Shown here piece after piece: positions 1-11,135 of a DNA stretch of 64,000 nt; position 1 is the stretch's first letter, and the number at the start of each line of letters is the position of its first letter. The DNA lies in NCBI GenBank assembly GCA_037179515.1, contig JAXCGZ010009472.1, forward strand, positions 139,923 through 203,922, given 5' to 3'. This stretch comes from Halocaridina rubra (taxonomy: Eukaryota > Arthropoda > Malacostraca > Decapoda > Atyidae). Under the pieces are notes generated by a model, which did no database searches, was not told the origin of the DNA, and was given only the letters and a program-made list of their open reading frames with translations. The position numbers and the translations under genes were made by a program.

Positions 1-262
1 CGATATACAAATCTTAACACAAACACAGTTAGAACAAGTGATATATCCACGCAGTATGCTGGGTAAAGAGACACTGAAGCACATGGCAGCATGGCGGAAA
101 TGTGCCTCTGAGGCAGTCAATTATTTACTAAAATAATTTATTTTTTTTTTCGAATTTTTTTGCATGGGCATTATTCGTGTATTTCATATTTTTTTACTAT
201 TAATTTTTAGGGGCATTATTCCAATTTTGCGGATTACAAACACGCGTAAAAAGCGAACTAAG
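1..262. repeat. Unclassified AT-rich sequence with a repeat shared with 39.36-39.46 kb
   Basis: No gene is visible. The stretch from about 160 to 262 (GGGCATTATTCG, a T-run, then GGGGCATTATTCCAATTTTGCGGAT and an ACGCGTAAAAA-like end) resembles 39360-39460 in the same order, so it is probably the end of a dispersed DNA element of the TA-flanked, CGCG-containing type found at 34.7 and 36.4 kb. The first 150 bases show nothing I recognise. Confidence 0.4.
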
Positions 263-676
263 TGTATATGTAAATGACCTACCAGATCTGTAAATTCTTT
301 CATAAATATGTTTGCAGATGATGCAAAGATTGTGAAGAAAGTTAGAAACGAGAACAATGGTAGAGAACTTCAGGAGGATCTAAATAGTCTGCATGAGTGG
401 ACAGAAAAGTGGCTAATGAATTCAATACTTCAAAATGTAAGATAAAGAATGGGTACAAGTGCAAAAGGCCCAAGCTTGACTACTCGGTGGCAGGAGTACA
501 ACTTCAAGAGACAGAAAATGAGAGAGATCTAGGAGTAAACATACTTGCAGATTTGTCTCCAGAAATGCATATAAATGGCATAGTAAAAGCATCATATACT
601 TTCTTAGCAAATGAAAGGATAGCTTTCAGTCACATGGACAAGGAAATGTTCAACAATATTTATGTAACCTATGTGA
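263..676 (+). mobile_element. CR1-like non-LTR copy A, left part (RT C-terminal region), interrupted
   Basis: This matches the reverse transcriptase region of the fuller copies at 8.5 kb and 10.6 kb (FADDAKIVKK, then the QLQETENERDLGVNILADLSPE block). It is broken relative to them, with a small deletion near 440 that shifts frame. It stops at 676, where an RTE-type element is inserted, and resumes at 4058-4063 after a repeated ATGTGA. It is a 5'-truncated, dead copy. Confidence 0.85.
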
Positions 677-677
677 A

Positions 678-710
678 GATGCTGTGCCCTGTGGTGGCGG
701 GCACAGCATC
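678..710 (+). repeat. Perfect 12-bp hairpin at the 5' end of the RTE-type element
   Basis: GATGCTGTGCCC (678-689) is the exact reverse complement of GGGCACAGCATC (699-710), separated by nine bases. It begins one or two bases inside the inferred 5' boundary of the element, so it would lie at the 5' end of the element RNA. Whether it is part of a self-cleaving ribozyme fold, as found at the 5' ends of some RTE and R2 elements, cannot be told by eye. Confidence 0.75.
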
Positions 711-869
711 CAAGAATAGCCCCAATGTATTCCCTGCGTGTCGTAAGAGGTGACTAAAAGTGGACGGGGCGGGGGGACTAGGAATCCCCCCCCCATGTAT
801 TAACTTCCTGCGAGACGTCAAAGAAGAAGGGGAGTAGAGGGGAGAATAACTTCTTCCCAAACTCTAGTT

Positions 870-3796
870 TTGGGGTGTCTAAATGTGCGTGGTTGTAGTA
901 TGATAGAGAGCAAAAGATGTGAAATTGGATATATGTTTGGTAGGAGGAAGATGGATGTATTGGCATTGTGTGAGACGAAGATGAAAGGAAAAGGAGAAGT
1001 GGCATTTGGTGATGTGACAGGTAGGGTGTCTGGGGTTGAAAGGGGGAAAGCGAGAGAAGGTGTGGCATTATTGCTGAGTGAATGGATGATAAATAAGGTA
1101 GTGGAATGGAAAGAAGTGTCATCTAGGCTGATGTGGGTTAGGGCTAGGATAGGTAGGGAATGTTGGGCTTTTGTTAGTGTGTATGGGCCAGGATGTGAGA
1201 GAAGTGGAGAAGAGCGGGATAAATTCTGGAATGAGTTAACTAGATGTGTGGATGGTCTGAGTAGAAGGAACTATGTAGTTGTGTTGGGTGACTTGAATGC
1301 CAGAGTGGGTGATGGAGAGATAGAAGGTGTTCTAGGAAAGTATGGGGTACCAGGTGGGAATGAGAGTGGCGAGAGACTGTTAGATATGTGTGTGGAGCAA
1401 GAGTTGGTGATAGGTAATAGTTTTTTCAAGAAGAAATTAATAAATAAGTATACATGGATGAGAGTGGCAAATGGAAGAGTGAAAGAAAGAGCACTGATAG
1501 ATTATGTATTGGTAGCAAAGAGAATGATTGGTAGAGTGAAAGATGTGCATGCATTTAGGGGTGTGGCTGCTGGGATGTCTGATCATATTTTGGTTGAAGC
1601 AAAAGTGGTAGTAGCAAAGGAGTGGGGAAATAATGTGGGGGGATGTAGAAGGGAAATAGTGAAGGTGGAAGAGTTGAAAAAGCCAGAGAAGAGACAGGAA
1701 TATCAGGACAGGTAGAGAGTGGCATATGACAGGGTGAAAGAAAGAGAAGTTGGGGAGTTAGGGGAGGAAATGGAGTTGATGAAAGAATGTTTTGTGGGAC
1801 AAGCAAGTGATGTGTGTGGAAAGAGGTTTGTTGGAGGTGGCATGAGGAGGGGCAGCGAATGGTGGCATGAAGGGGTGAAAATTAAGGTGGAAGAGAAAAA
1901 GAGGGCTTTTGAGGAATGGCTGCAGTGTAAAAGTAGGGAGAAGTATGAAAGATATAGGGAGAAAAATGTGGAAACCAAGCAGAAGGTAGAGGAAGAGAAG
2001 AGGTTGGCAAATGTTAGGTGGGGACAGGATTTTAGTAGGTCATATGAGGAGAATAAAAAGAAGTTTTGGGAAGAAGTGAAGAGAGTAAGGAAGGGTGGAT
2101 CGAGGATGGAAGAGACAGTGAAAGATGTGAATGGACAGATGTTAAGAGGGAATGATGCAAGGAAAAGATGGGCAGAATATTTTGAGTGCTTGCTAAATGT
2201 TGAGGAAGATAGAGAGGCAGCTATAGTGGCAGTGGGGGGTGTTCAAGGGCAAGAAATGGGAGATGAAAATGAGAGAGAGATTACAAGAGAGGAGGTGAAA
2301 AGGGCATTGTATGAAGCGAAAGCAGGTAAAGCACCTGGAATGCATGGTGTGAAAGCGGAGATGTTGAAAGAAGGGGGTGTGACTGCATTGGAATGGTTAG
2401 TGAGAGTGTTTAATATATGCTTTATGTTGTCAATGGTGCTAGTGGAAGGGGAGATTGCCTGTATAGTGCCCCTATACAAAGGTAAGGGAGATGTGTATGA
2501 ATGCAGTAATTTTAGGGTTATAAGTTTGTTGAGTGTGGTAGGAAAAGTGTATGGTAGGATACTGGTTAATAGGATTAGGGATAAGACAGAATATGTGATT
2601 GAGGAAGTGCAGAGTGGTTTTAGGAGAGGTAGAGGTTGTATAGATCAGATTTTTATAGTTAGGCAGTTATGTGAGAAATATTTAGCAAAGGGTATGGATG
2701 TGTATTTTACATGTTTGGATCTGGAGAAAGCGTATGATAGAATTGATAGAGAGGCTATGTGGAATGTTTTGAGATTATATGGAATTAATGGTAAATTGTT
2801 GCATGCAGTGAAAAGTTTGTATGAGGGCAGTAGAGTTTGTGTTAGGGTAGGGAATGAAGTGAGTGAGTGGTTTCCAGTGAGTGTGGGACTGAGACAGGGA
2901 TGTGTGATGTCACCATGGTTGTTCATTTGTATATTGATGGAGTTAGAGGTGAATGAGCGAGTGCGTGGTCGAGGTTTGAGAATGGTAGATGGAGATGATA
3001 ACGAGTGGGAGCTGAATCAGTTGCTGTTTGCAGATGATACTGTGGTGGTGGCAGATTCAGAGGAAAAGCTGTGTCAGTTAGTGTCAGAATTTGGAATGGT
3101 GTGTGAGAGAAGGAAGTTGCGAGTGAATGTGAGAAAGAGTAAGGTTATGAGGTGTACAAGATATGAGGATGGTGCTGGATTGAATGTTATGTTGAATGGA
3201 GAGACACTTGAGGAAGTTAATCAGTTTAAGTACTTAGGCTCGGTTATAGCTGCAAATGGTGGAGTGGAAGCAGATGTGTGACACAGAGTGAATGAAGGAT
3301 GTAAAGTGTTGGGTGCATTGAAAGGAGTGATGAAGAATAGAGGGTTGGAAATGAATGTTAAGAAAGTATTGTATGAGAAAGTGGTTGTGCCAACTGTGAT
3401 GTATGGATCAGAGTTATGGGGTATGAAAGTAAGTGAAAGACGGAAACTAAATGCGTTTCAGATGACATGCCTGAGGAGTATGATTGGTGTATCTCGATTG
3501 GATAGAGTTAGGAATGAAGTGGTGAGAGCAAGAACGGGTGTGAGGAGAGAAATTGCAGGCAGAGTATATATGATGTTCTGAGAAGGTTTGGCCATGTGGA
3601 AAAGATGGATGATGAAAGGCTGCTGAAAAAGGTGATCAATGCGAGAGTTGTTGAGAGAAATGCTAGAGGGAGGCCTAGGTTTGGATGGATGGATGGAGTA
3701 AGGAGAACCCTGAATGATAGGAGGATAGATGTGAGGGAAGCAAACGAGCGTGCTAAGAATAGGAATGAGTGGCGAGCAATTGTGACGCAGCTCTGA
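870..3796 (+). pseudogene. RTE-type endonuclease-reverse transcriptase, disabled by two stops and one frameshift
   Basis: The reading frame encodes an AP-type endonuclease followed by a reverse transcriptase. In the N-terminal third one sees GCLNVRG, LCETK, SVYGPG, VVLGDLNARVG and a C-terminal MSDHILVEAKV, as in AP endonucleases. The reverse transcriptase follows with GKAPGMHGVKAEML, FRVISLLSVVGKVYGRIL, QSGFRRGRGCIDQIF, CLDLEKAYDRID, GLRQGCVMSPWLF and the catalytic LLFADDT box near 3030. The frame is open except for TAG at 1713-1715, TGA at 3279-3281 (in the expected position of a CGA codon, so probably a CpG transition) and a two-base gain in a TATATA run near 3568. After that the C-terminal end (VERNARGRPRFGWMDGVRRTL) continues in another frame to 3796. 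The copy is therefore dead but young. Confidence 0.85.
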
Positions 3797-4057
3797 TGGG
3801 CATCTGCTGTTACCAAGGGGCTGCATCTTACAGAGGTAGCCCTGTGGTAGGGGCAGTAGGAGGAGTTGGCAGTTGTGAAGCGACACAAGTTGTGGAAGAG
3901 CCGGGAGGATGGGCTATGGCACTCCAGCAGTGCCATCTGAACGGTCGCTAGCTCCCTCGTCATTGCCCATAGAGCAAAGTAATCCCCTTATTGTTTTCTT
4001 TTCTTGATGTCGGCTACCCCCCAATTAATAGGGGAAACAGCCAAGGTATATAGATAG

Positions 4058-4578
4058 ATGTGAGGCCAAAACTTGAATATGCAGCCCCCTCTTGGAATCC
4101 GCACTTAAAGAAGCACGTAGCTAAGCTTGAAAAAGCTCAAAGACATGTCACGAAACTGGTGCCAGAAATACGCAATCCCAGTTATGATGAGAGGCTGAGG
4201 GAATTAGACTTATCATCAATCGAAGCTAGAAGATTGAGGGGGAATTTGGTGATGGTCTTTAAATTAATTCATGGTTATGATAGAGTGGATAGGGATCGAT
4301 ATTTTGATATGGCTGGCTCTAGAACTAGAGATCATAGTTTGAAACTTCGTAAGAAAACTTCTTTGCAGGATGTAAGGAAGTACTTTTTCAGTGTAAGAGT
4401 AGTTCATAATTGGAACTGGCTAAGCGAGGAGGTAGTTAATGCTATCTCAATCCATAGTTTTAAGGACAGGTATGATAAGTATCACTAAGTATAAAATGGA
4501 ACCGATGAGGAGACGGGAAGATACGAGCTGTGGGCTCTTTCCCGTAAACACAATTAGGTAATCACATACAAATTTTCC
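4058..4578 (+). mobile_element. CR1-like copy A, right part with 3' terminus
   Basis: This continues copy A after the RTE insertion: RPKLEYAAPSWNPHLKKH and the typical C-terminal block of non-LTR ORF2 proteins (RLRGNLVMVFKLIHGYDRVDRDRYFD, then NWLSEEVVNAISIHSFKDRYD) end at TAA 4486-4488. A short 3' UTR ends in CACAATTAGGTAATCACATAC. The same 3' end with the AATTAGGTAATCAC motif closes every CR1-like copy in this window. Confidence 0.85.
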
Positions 4579-5446
4579 CTTGTGTTTTTGAGTGACTAAG
4601 TGCTTAGTGGAAAACTTTACCATAATTTCCCTAAATCTGAAATCCTGCAGAGTATTGTGAGTACAAAACTTATATTTGTTGTATGACGAGACTGTCCAAA
4701 ATATTAAAGGAAAAAATTGAGAACTTTTTCGTGAGGGGAGAGAGAAGCTGCTGTCCTGTTCTGCCTTGAAGAAAATTTAGAAGAGTTGCCAGAGGTGAAG
4801 CCATCACATCACATTACCTAATTTTTTGTGTAAACTGGGGAAAGCTCTTAAGCCGTTCACCTGATCCTGTGGTTCCGTATATTGTTAAAATCAGTATCCT
4901 TCCCATTTATATTAACTTGTTAGTTAGTTTGATACATGAAATAATTGAATAATTAAATAAATACCAAATATCCACCTGTCAACAGCACTGAGTTATGTTG
5001 CCAAGTATTACAGCTGTCTTATTTTCTTCATTTTTTTTTCTTTTCTTTTAGCTTTCTCTCTTACTATTTTTTTTTAATTTTCTATATATATTGAGTTAAA
5101 TGTAAAGTCTAATCCTGTGATAACATATCTTGGTTAGCAAGTGAGTTTACCAGTTAGGAAGAATATATAGCAGAAACAGGTGGGTGCCTCCTCAGACACA
5201 AATTCGAATTTTCCTTCAGGTTTGACTTTTGTTTTGTTGCATTTTTTTCTTTTTCTTTTTATTCTTAAATTACCATCGTCAAATTTTTAAGTTAAGATGT
5301 GTGTTACCAGAAAAGAGATAAATTGAGTCACTAAATAGCACTTATATGGAGATATAAAAATTCTGTGTGAAGCTTAAATAAAAGTTTTTCTCTTTTTTTC
5401 TCTTTCTCTTCTTCTTTCTATATTCTGTGAGAGTGAGAACATAAAA
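4579..5446 (+). mobile_element. 5' untranslated region of CR1-like copy B (inferred)
   Basis: This 870-base AT-rich stretch lies between the 3' end of copy A and ORF1 of copy B. It holds no ORF of note and several T-rich runs. I infer that most of it is the 5' UTR and internal promoter of copy B, because nothing else separates the two copies. The exact 5' boundary is not visible without another full-length copy to compare. Confidence 0.45.
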
Positions 5447-6526
5447 ATGAGGCCATCTCTGTCCCAAACCTCTCCCACCCATGGGTCGGCAGGAGGGGTA
5501 GCCATTAGGAGACTTAAACAGAAAATCAAGAATTTAGAGGCAATGGTTATAAGCCTTGATGAAAAAATTCGGAATATGGATGGAGAAATGAAAGAGAATG
5601 AAACACTCAGAGAAGAAATAAGATCTTTGGAGGAAGCAAATAAAGCACAAGGGCAGGAGAGAAAGGAACTAGAAAAAAGAATAAAGAAGCTGGAAGGGGA
5701 AAAGAGTCAATTAGAAACTAGAATTTCTAAACAAGAAGATAAAAACAAACAGCTGAATGACAACCTAAAGGAATTAGATGTTAGTTCACTGCTCTCTTCT
5801 GAGAGAGACGAGATTGCTGCTTGGAATGTCCAGATTAAGGAAAATATTGAACAGTTCAGAAAAGAGTTCCAGGAGCTGAATATGGAAAATGATGCCATGA
5901 AAACTTCCTTTGCTGATGCACTAAAGGGGAATGTGGCAGTAAAAGAGGCTGTAAAGGTGGTGGCACTGGAAAACATACAAACAGTCAACTATAAAGAGAC
6001 AGTAATCGAAAAAATGAAAGACGTTGTGATGGAAAGGGCAAACCCACTCATCAGACAGGCACTTGATAAGGAGAAGACAGTGGTAATCTCAGGCATAAGC
6101 GAATCCCAGGAGCCAACATGGCAGGGGAGACTTGAAGAAAATAAAGCTAGGGTTGTAGACCTGATAAGAAAGCTTGGAGTAGTTTGTGGTCCTGAGGATA
6201 TTGTAAACATACACCAACTAGGTAAATATTCGAGGGAAGGAAAGCCGAGACCAACAAAAGTAACCTTTGAGAGAGGGGAAACATGTAGGGAAATATTGTT
6301 GAGAAAAAAAAGTCTAAAATACATTCAAGAATTCAAAGAAGTGTTCATTAGACGATACAGAACACAGGAAGAGATGGGAAAGATAAAAAACTTGTCGCAC
6401 GAGGCAAAAAGGTTAAATGAGGAAAGAAATGAAGAACAGAAGAAAAATTTTCATTTCAGGGTTCTTCCAGACAAAGGGGAGATAAAGAAGATAATGACAG
6501 AAGATCAGGGGATGGAGCCTCATTAA
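5447..6526 (+). CDS. ORF1 of CR1-like copy B: coiled-coil nucleic-acid-binding protein, intact
   Basis: This intact 359-aa frame starts at an ATG after a T-rich leader. Residues 20-150 are a long Lys/Glu-rich coiled coil (repeated hydrophobic heptads such as KKLEGEKSQLETRISKQEDK). A C-terminal half follows with IRKLGVVCGPEDIVNIHQLGKYS, PRPTKVTFE and a basic tail. Many CR1, Jockey and L1 ORF1 proteins combine a coiled coil with an RNA-binding segment (RRM-like or esterase), and the VVISGISE to KVTFE stretch fits a degenerate RRM-like fold. No CCHC zinc knuckle is present. It would act as the RNA chaperone of the retrotransposon particle. It lies directly upstream of ORF2, which overlaps its end in the -1 frame. 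Assignment as ORF1 rests on position and architecture. Confidence 0.75.
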   Translation: MRPSLSQTSPTHGSAGGVAIRRLKQKIKNLEAMVISLDEKIRNMDGEMKENETLREEIRSLEEANKAQGQERKELEKRIKKLEGEKSQLETRISKQEDKNKQLNDNLKELDVSSLLSSERDEIAAWNVQIKENIEQFRKEFQELNMENDAMKTSFADALKGNVAVKEAVKVVALENIQTVNYKETVIEKMKDVVMERANPLIRQALDKEKTVVISGISESQEPTWQGRLEENKARVVDLIRKLGVVCGPEDIVNIHQLGKYSREGKPRPTKVTFERGETCREILLRKKSLKYIQEFKEVFIRRYRTQEEMGKIKNLSHEAKRLNEERNEEQKKNFHFRVLPDKGEIKKIMTEDQGMEPH

Positions 6527-6528
6527 GA

Positions 6529-9353
6529 TTGTTATTCACAAATGCTGATGGATTAGCTGGTAAGGCAGTAGAATTAAACGATAGGATTCACAACAGTAAG
6601 GCAGCTATAGTAGCAATTACAGAGGCTAAGTTGAGTGAGGACATAAACAGTGTCACAGTTTTTCCTAAGGGCTTCAGAATACTAAGGGTTGAAAGATCTG
6701 AGAGGACTGGTGGACGGATAGCACTGCTCATAAGTGAAAGGATTCAAGTTGAAGAAATAAACTTGGCTATAGAAAGTGAGTTCAAGGAATTTCTTGTTGC
6801 TCGCATAAATACTGGGTCAGAGAGCATTATAATAACTGTTGTATATAACCCACCAAGGAACCAGAATAGGCTTGAAGTTTATGAGGAAAGTCATATAGGT
6901 ACTATTGAAGTTATAAACTCAGTTGTTAACATGGCACGGGAAAAAAAAAATGTAGGATTTTGATTATGGGAGACTTTAATCATAAAGAGATAGATTGGAT
7001 AAATCTTGACCCACACAGTGGTGAGGACTCATTCGGGGCAAGATTCCTAGATTGCGTACAAGGGAATTTCCTACACCAACATGTAATGGAACCAACGAGG
7101 GCCAGGGGTGGGGATGAGCCATCACTACTTGATCTAGTATTCACAGATAATGTGTTGGATATTGAAAAAATTGAGTATGAACCACCAATTGGAAAGAGTG
7201 ACCACTGTGTGTTGTTGATGGAGTATATCATTGAAGATATTCTTCCTGAGAGTAGAGGCACTGAGGACATGAGGAGGAACTATCCGAAAGGAGATTACAT
7301 CAAAATGAATGAGCTTTTTGCAGTTATTGACTGGAGAACCTTATTTTACAACAAATCTGTACAAGAAATGTATGATATCTTTTGTGAGAAATATGGGAAG
7401 ATAGTAGATTGCTGCATACCTGTCACCAAAGTAGGTGTAATTCATGCCAGAGAGAAATGGTTCGATAATGGGTGTAAAAGAGATAAGGAGTGGAGAGACA
7501 AATGCTGGAAAAGGTATAGGAGGAGAAAAAACATAAATGCCAGGCAAACCTACAAAAGAGCAAGAAATGACTACCTAAGTAAAAGGAGAGAGGCAGAGAG
7601 AGACTATGAGAGGGACATCACCAGGAAGGCTAAAGAAAATCCCAAGCTTTTCCACAGCTTTATCAGAGGAAAACTGAAGGTAAAAGAACAGGTTTTAAGG
7701 CTAAAGAGAGTGGATGGGAGCATCACTGAGACGGATGAAGAGATCTGCAAAGAATTGAACAAGGAGTTTCAGTCAGTATTTACAGTAGAAAATACCCCAC
7801 CCCCTCAGATTGCAGAGATAGAAGCTCAAGGGCCGGTATCAGAGAACATCAACCTTACAGCCACAGAGGTATGCAAAGCGCCGATGGATTTAGATGTTCA
7901 TAAAGCTACAGGTCCTGATGACATATCACCTTATGTGCTTCAAAAATGCGCAAACTCAATATCAGTGGCACTAAGTATCATATTTAAAAAGTCACTGGAG
8001 TCAGGGGAGATTCCAAGATGCTGGAAACAAGCAAATGTGATACCTATCTTCAAAAAGGGAAGGAGGGATACGGCTCTGAACTATAGACCAGTTTCCTTGA
8101 CCAGCATAGTTTGCAAAGTTATGGAGAAACTACTGAGGAAACATATCTTTCTTCACTTGGAATCCTTCAACTTTTTGTCAGTGAGGCAACATGGCTTCAA
8201 AGAAGGTAGATCAACAGTAACAAACTTATTAGAATTCTATGATGAGGTAAGCTGAATCGTACAGGAAAGAGAGGGCTGGGCAGATTGCATATTCCTAGAC
8301 TTCCAGAAAGCGTTTGACACTGTTCCACATGGGAGACTTATTAGGAAGCTGCAAGCAATGACTAGAATAGGTGGAAATGTTTTGGAATGGATAAAAACTT
8401 ATTTAAAAGGAAGGGAACAGAGGGTTAGAGTAAGAAACTCAGTGTCTGAATGGAGAAGAGTTAGTAGTGGAGTTCCACAGGGTTCAGTTTTAGGGCCACT
8501 TTTGTTCCTTGTATATGTAAATGACCTACCAAAGTCTGCAAATTCATTCATGAATATGTTTGCAGATGATGCAAAGATTGTGAAGAAAGTAAAAAACGAG
8601 AACAATGGTAGAGAACTTCAGGAGGATCTAAATAATCTGCATGAGTGGTCAGAAAAGTGGCTAATGAAATTCAATACTTCAAAATGTAAGGTAATGAGAA
8701 TGGGTACAAGTGCAAGAAGGCCCAAGCTTCACTACTCTGTGGCTGGAGTACAACTTCAAGAGACAGAAAATGAGAGAGATCTAGGAGTAAACATACTGGC
8801 AGATTTGTCTCCAGAAATACATATAAATGGCATAGTAAGGGCAGCATATGCATTCTTATCAAATGTAAGGGTAGCCTTCAGGAACATGGACAAGGGAATG
8901 TTCAGAAATATTTATGTAACCTATGTGAGGCCAAGACTCGAATATGCAGCCCCCTTTTGGAATCCACACTTGAAAAAGCACATAGCTACGCTTGAAAAAG
9001 TTCAAAGACATGCCACGAAGCTGGCGCCAGAAATACGCAATCTCAGTTATGATGAGAGGCTGAGGGAATTAGACTTACCATCACTCGAAGCTAGAAGAGT
9101 GAGGGGGGATATGGTGACAGTCTTTAAATTCCTTCATGGTTATGATAGAGTGGATAGGGATTGATATTTTGATATGGCTGGCTCTAGAACTAGAGGTCAT
9201 AGTTTGAAGCTTCGTAAGAAACCTTCTTTGCAGGATGTAAGGAAATACTTTTTCAGTGTAAGAGTAGTTGATAGTTGGAATTGGCTAAGCGAGGAGGTAG
9301 TTAATGCTATCTCAATCCATAGTTTTAAGGACAGGTATGATAAATATCACTAA
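6529..9353 (+). pseudogene. ORF2 of CR1-like copy B: endonuclease-reverse transcriptase with one frameshift and two stops
   Basis: ORF2 begins in the -1 frame relative to ORF1; no ATG lies near its start, and the frame is open back into the last codons of ORF1. The endonuclease shows FTNADGLAGK, AITEAKL, VVYNPPRN, IMGDFNHKEIDW and GKSDHCVLL. The reverse transcriptase shows HKATGPDDISPYVL, NYRPVSLTSIVCKVMEKLL, FLDFQKAFDTVPH, SGVPQGSVLGPLLFL and the catalytic FADDAK near 8560. Comparison with copy F shows three lesions: one base lost in the T-run near 6957, a TGA at 8253-8255 where copy F has CAA, and a TGA at 9162-9164 where other copies have CGA. The frame otherwise runs to TAA at 9351-9353. 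The family is CR1/Jockey-like; I cannot separate these clades by eye. Confidence 0.85.
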
Positions 9354-9458
9354 GTATAAAATGGAACCGATCAGGAGACGGGATGATACAAGCTTTGGGC
9401 TCTTTCCCATAAACACAATTAGGTAATCACAATTAGGTAATCACACACACACACACAC
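9354..9458 (+). repeat. 3' UTR and terminal tandem repeat of CR1-like copy B with (CA)n
   Basis: The 3' UTR (ATGGAACCGATCAGGAGACGGG, then GGGCTCTTTCCCATAAACAC) ends in two tandem copies of AATTAGGTAATCAC followed by eight CA units. Copy F begins at the next base with internal ORF2 sequence, so two copies of the same family are joined head-to-tail at the microsatellite with no host DNA between. Confidence 0.8.
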
Positions 9459-10938
9459 CTGTCACCAAAGTAGGTGTAATTCATGCCAGAGAGAATTGGT
9501 TCGATAATGGGTGTAAAAGAGCTAAGGAGTGGAGAGACAAATGCTGGAAAAGGTATAGGAGGAGAAAAAACATAAATGCCTGGCAAACCTACAAAAGAGA
9601 AAGAAATGACTACCTAAGTAAAAGGAGAGAGGCAGAGAGAGACTATGAGAGGGACATCACCAGGAAGGCTAAAGAAAATCCCAAGCTTTTCCACAGCTTT
9701 ATCAGAGGAAACCTGAAGGTAAAAGAACAGGTTTTAAGGCTAAAGAGAGTGGATGGAAGCATCACTGAGACGGATGAAGAGATCTGCAAAGAATTGAACA
9801 AGGAGTTTCAGTCAGTATTTACAGTAGAAAATACCCCATCCCCTCAGATTGCAGTGATAGAAGCTCAAGGGCCGGTATTAGAGAACATCAACCTTACAGC
9901 CACAGAGGTATGCAAAGCGCTGATGGATTTAGATGTTCATAAAGCTACAGGTCCTGATGACATATCCCCTCATGTGCTTAAAAAATGCGCAAACACAATA
10001 TCAGTGGCACTAAGTATCATATTTAAGGAGTCACTGGAGTCGGGGGAGATTCCAAGATGCTGGAAACAAGCAAATGTGATACCTATCTTCAAAAAGGGAA
10101 GGAGGGATACGGCTCTGAACTATAGACCAGTTTCTTTGACCAGCATAGTTTACAAAGTTATGGAGAAACTACTAAGGAAACATATCTCTCTTCACTTGGA
10201 ATCCTTCAACTTTTTGTCAGTGAGGCAACTTGGCTTCAGAGAAGGTAGATCAACAGTAACAAACTTATTAGAATTTTATGATGAGGTAAGCCAAATCTTA
10301 CAGGAAAGAGAGGGCTGGGCAGATTGCATATTCCTAGACTTCCAGAAAGCGTTTGACACTGTTCCACATGGGAGACTTATTAGGAAGCTGCAATCAATGG
10401 CTAGAATAGGTGGAAATGTCTTGGAATGGATAAAAACTTACTTAGAAGGAAGGGAACAGAGGGTTAGAGTAAGAAACTCAGTGTCTGAATGGAGAAGAGT
10501 TAGTAGTGGAGTTCCACAGGGTTCAGTTTTAGGGCCACTTTTGTTCCTTGTATATGTAAATGACCTACCAGAGTCTGTAAATTCATTCATGAATATGTTT
10601 GCAGATGATGCAAAGATTGTGAAGAAAGTAAAAAACGAGAACAATGGTAGAGAACTTCAGGAGGATCTAAATAATCTGCATGAGTGGTCAGAAAAGTGGC
10701 TAATGAAATTCAATACTTCAAAATGTAAGGTAATGAGAATGGGTACAAGTGCAAGAAGGCCCAAGCTTGACTACTCGGTGGCTGGAGTACAACTTCAAGA
10801 GACAGAAAATGAGAGAGATCTAGGAGTAAACATACTGGAAGATTTGTCTCCAGAAATACATATAAATGGCATAGTAAGGGCAGCATATGCATTCTTATCA
10901 AATGTAAGGGTAGCCTTCAGGCACATGGACAAGGAAAT
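9458..10938 (+). CDS. CR1-like copy F ORF2 (linker and reverse transcriptase), 5'-truncated, frame open up to the gypsy insertion
   Basis: The frame is open from the truncation point at 9458 (corresponding to PVTKVGVIHAREKW of copy B) to 10938. It contains ATGPDDISPHVL, NYRPVSLTSIV, FLDFQKAFDTVPH, SGVPQGSVLGPLLFL and FADDAKIVKK. At 10938 it is broken in the middle of an ATG codon by a gypsy LTR and continues in the same frame after 15992 to a stop at 16444-16446. Apart from the insertion and the 5' truncation no lesion is visible, so this copy is younger or less decayed than copy B. It would be non-autonomous, since it lacks the endonuclease. Confidence 0.8.
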
Positions 10939-11116
10939 TGTTATGTATAACTTTTGAGCTGATTAATTCGTGCGCTTTGCATTGCACTATCGTTTTGTTT
11001 TTTTCACTGGAGTAGAACACGCCATGTCGGACATCTAAGTTTGAGTAATAAAACCTCCACTTTTTCTCATGATTATTATTGAATTATCATCACCCATCTA
11101 ATCATAGTATGGAACA
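10939..11116 (+). repeat. 5' LTR of the gypsy element
   Basis: The LTR runs from TGTTATGTATAAC to GTATGGAACA. It carries AGTAATAAAACC (11045 onward), a candidate AATAAA polyadenylation signal, which marks the R region. It matches the 3' LTR over its full 178 bases except for three transitions. Confidence 0.95.
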
Positions 11117-11117
11117 A

Positions 11118-11135
11118 ATGGCGACGAGGTACAAA
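11118..11135 (+). promoter_or_regulatory. Candidate primer-binding site of the gypsy element
   Basis: Directly after the 5' LTR comes ATGGCGACGAGGTAC. The TGG start, complementary to the CCA end of a tRNA, and its position two bases from the LTR are typical of a tRNA primer-binding site. Which tRNA pairs with it was not determined. Confidence 0.65.

Larger units (their letters stand above)
677..4057 (+). mobile_element. RTE-type non-LTR retrotransposon inserted in CR1-like copy A
   Basis: The element is bounded on both sides by CR1-like sequence, with ATGTGA at 671-676 and again at 4058-4063 as the probable target-site duplication. It has a GC-rich 5' leader, one endonuclease plus reverse transcriptase reading frame, and a 3' end (a conserved block of GATGTCGGCTACCCCCC, then GGGGAAACAGCCAAGG) that runs into TATATAGATAGATG. 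The 3' block recurs at 18832-18877 next to (TA)n. About 3.4 kb agrees with RTE-clade elements, which encode a single EN-RT protein and end in short tandem repeats. The coding region is G-rich and strand-skewed compared with its surroundings. Confidence 0.85.

Noticed and set aside
778..1978. Ser/Pro/Leu-rich frames on the minus strand
   Set aside because: They are antisense shadows of the purine-rich RTE coding strand.
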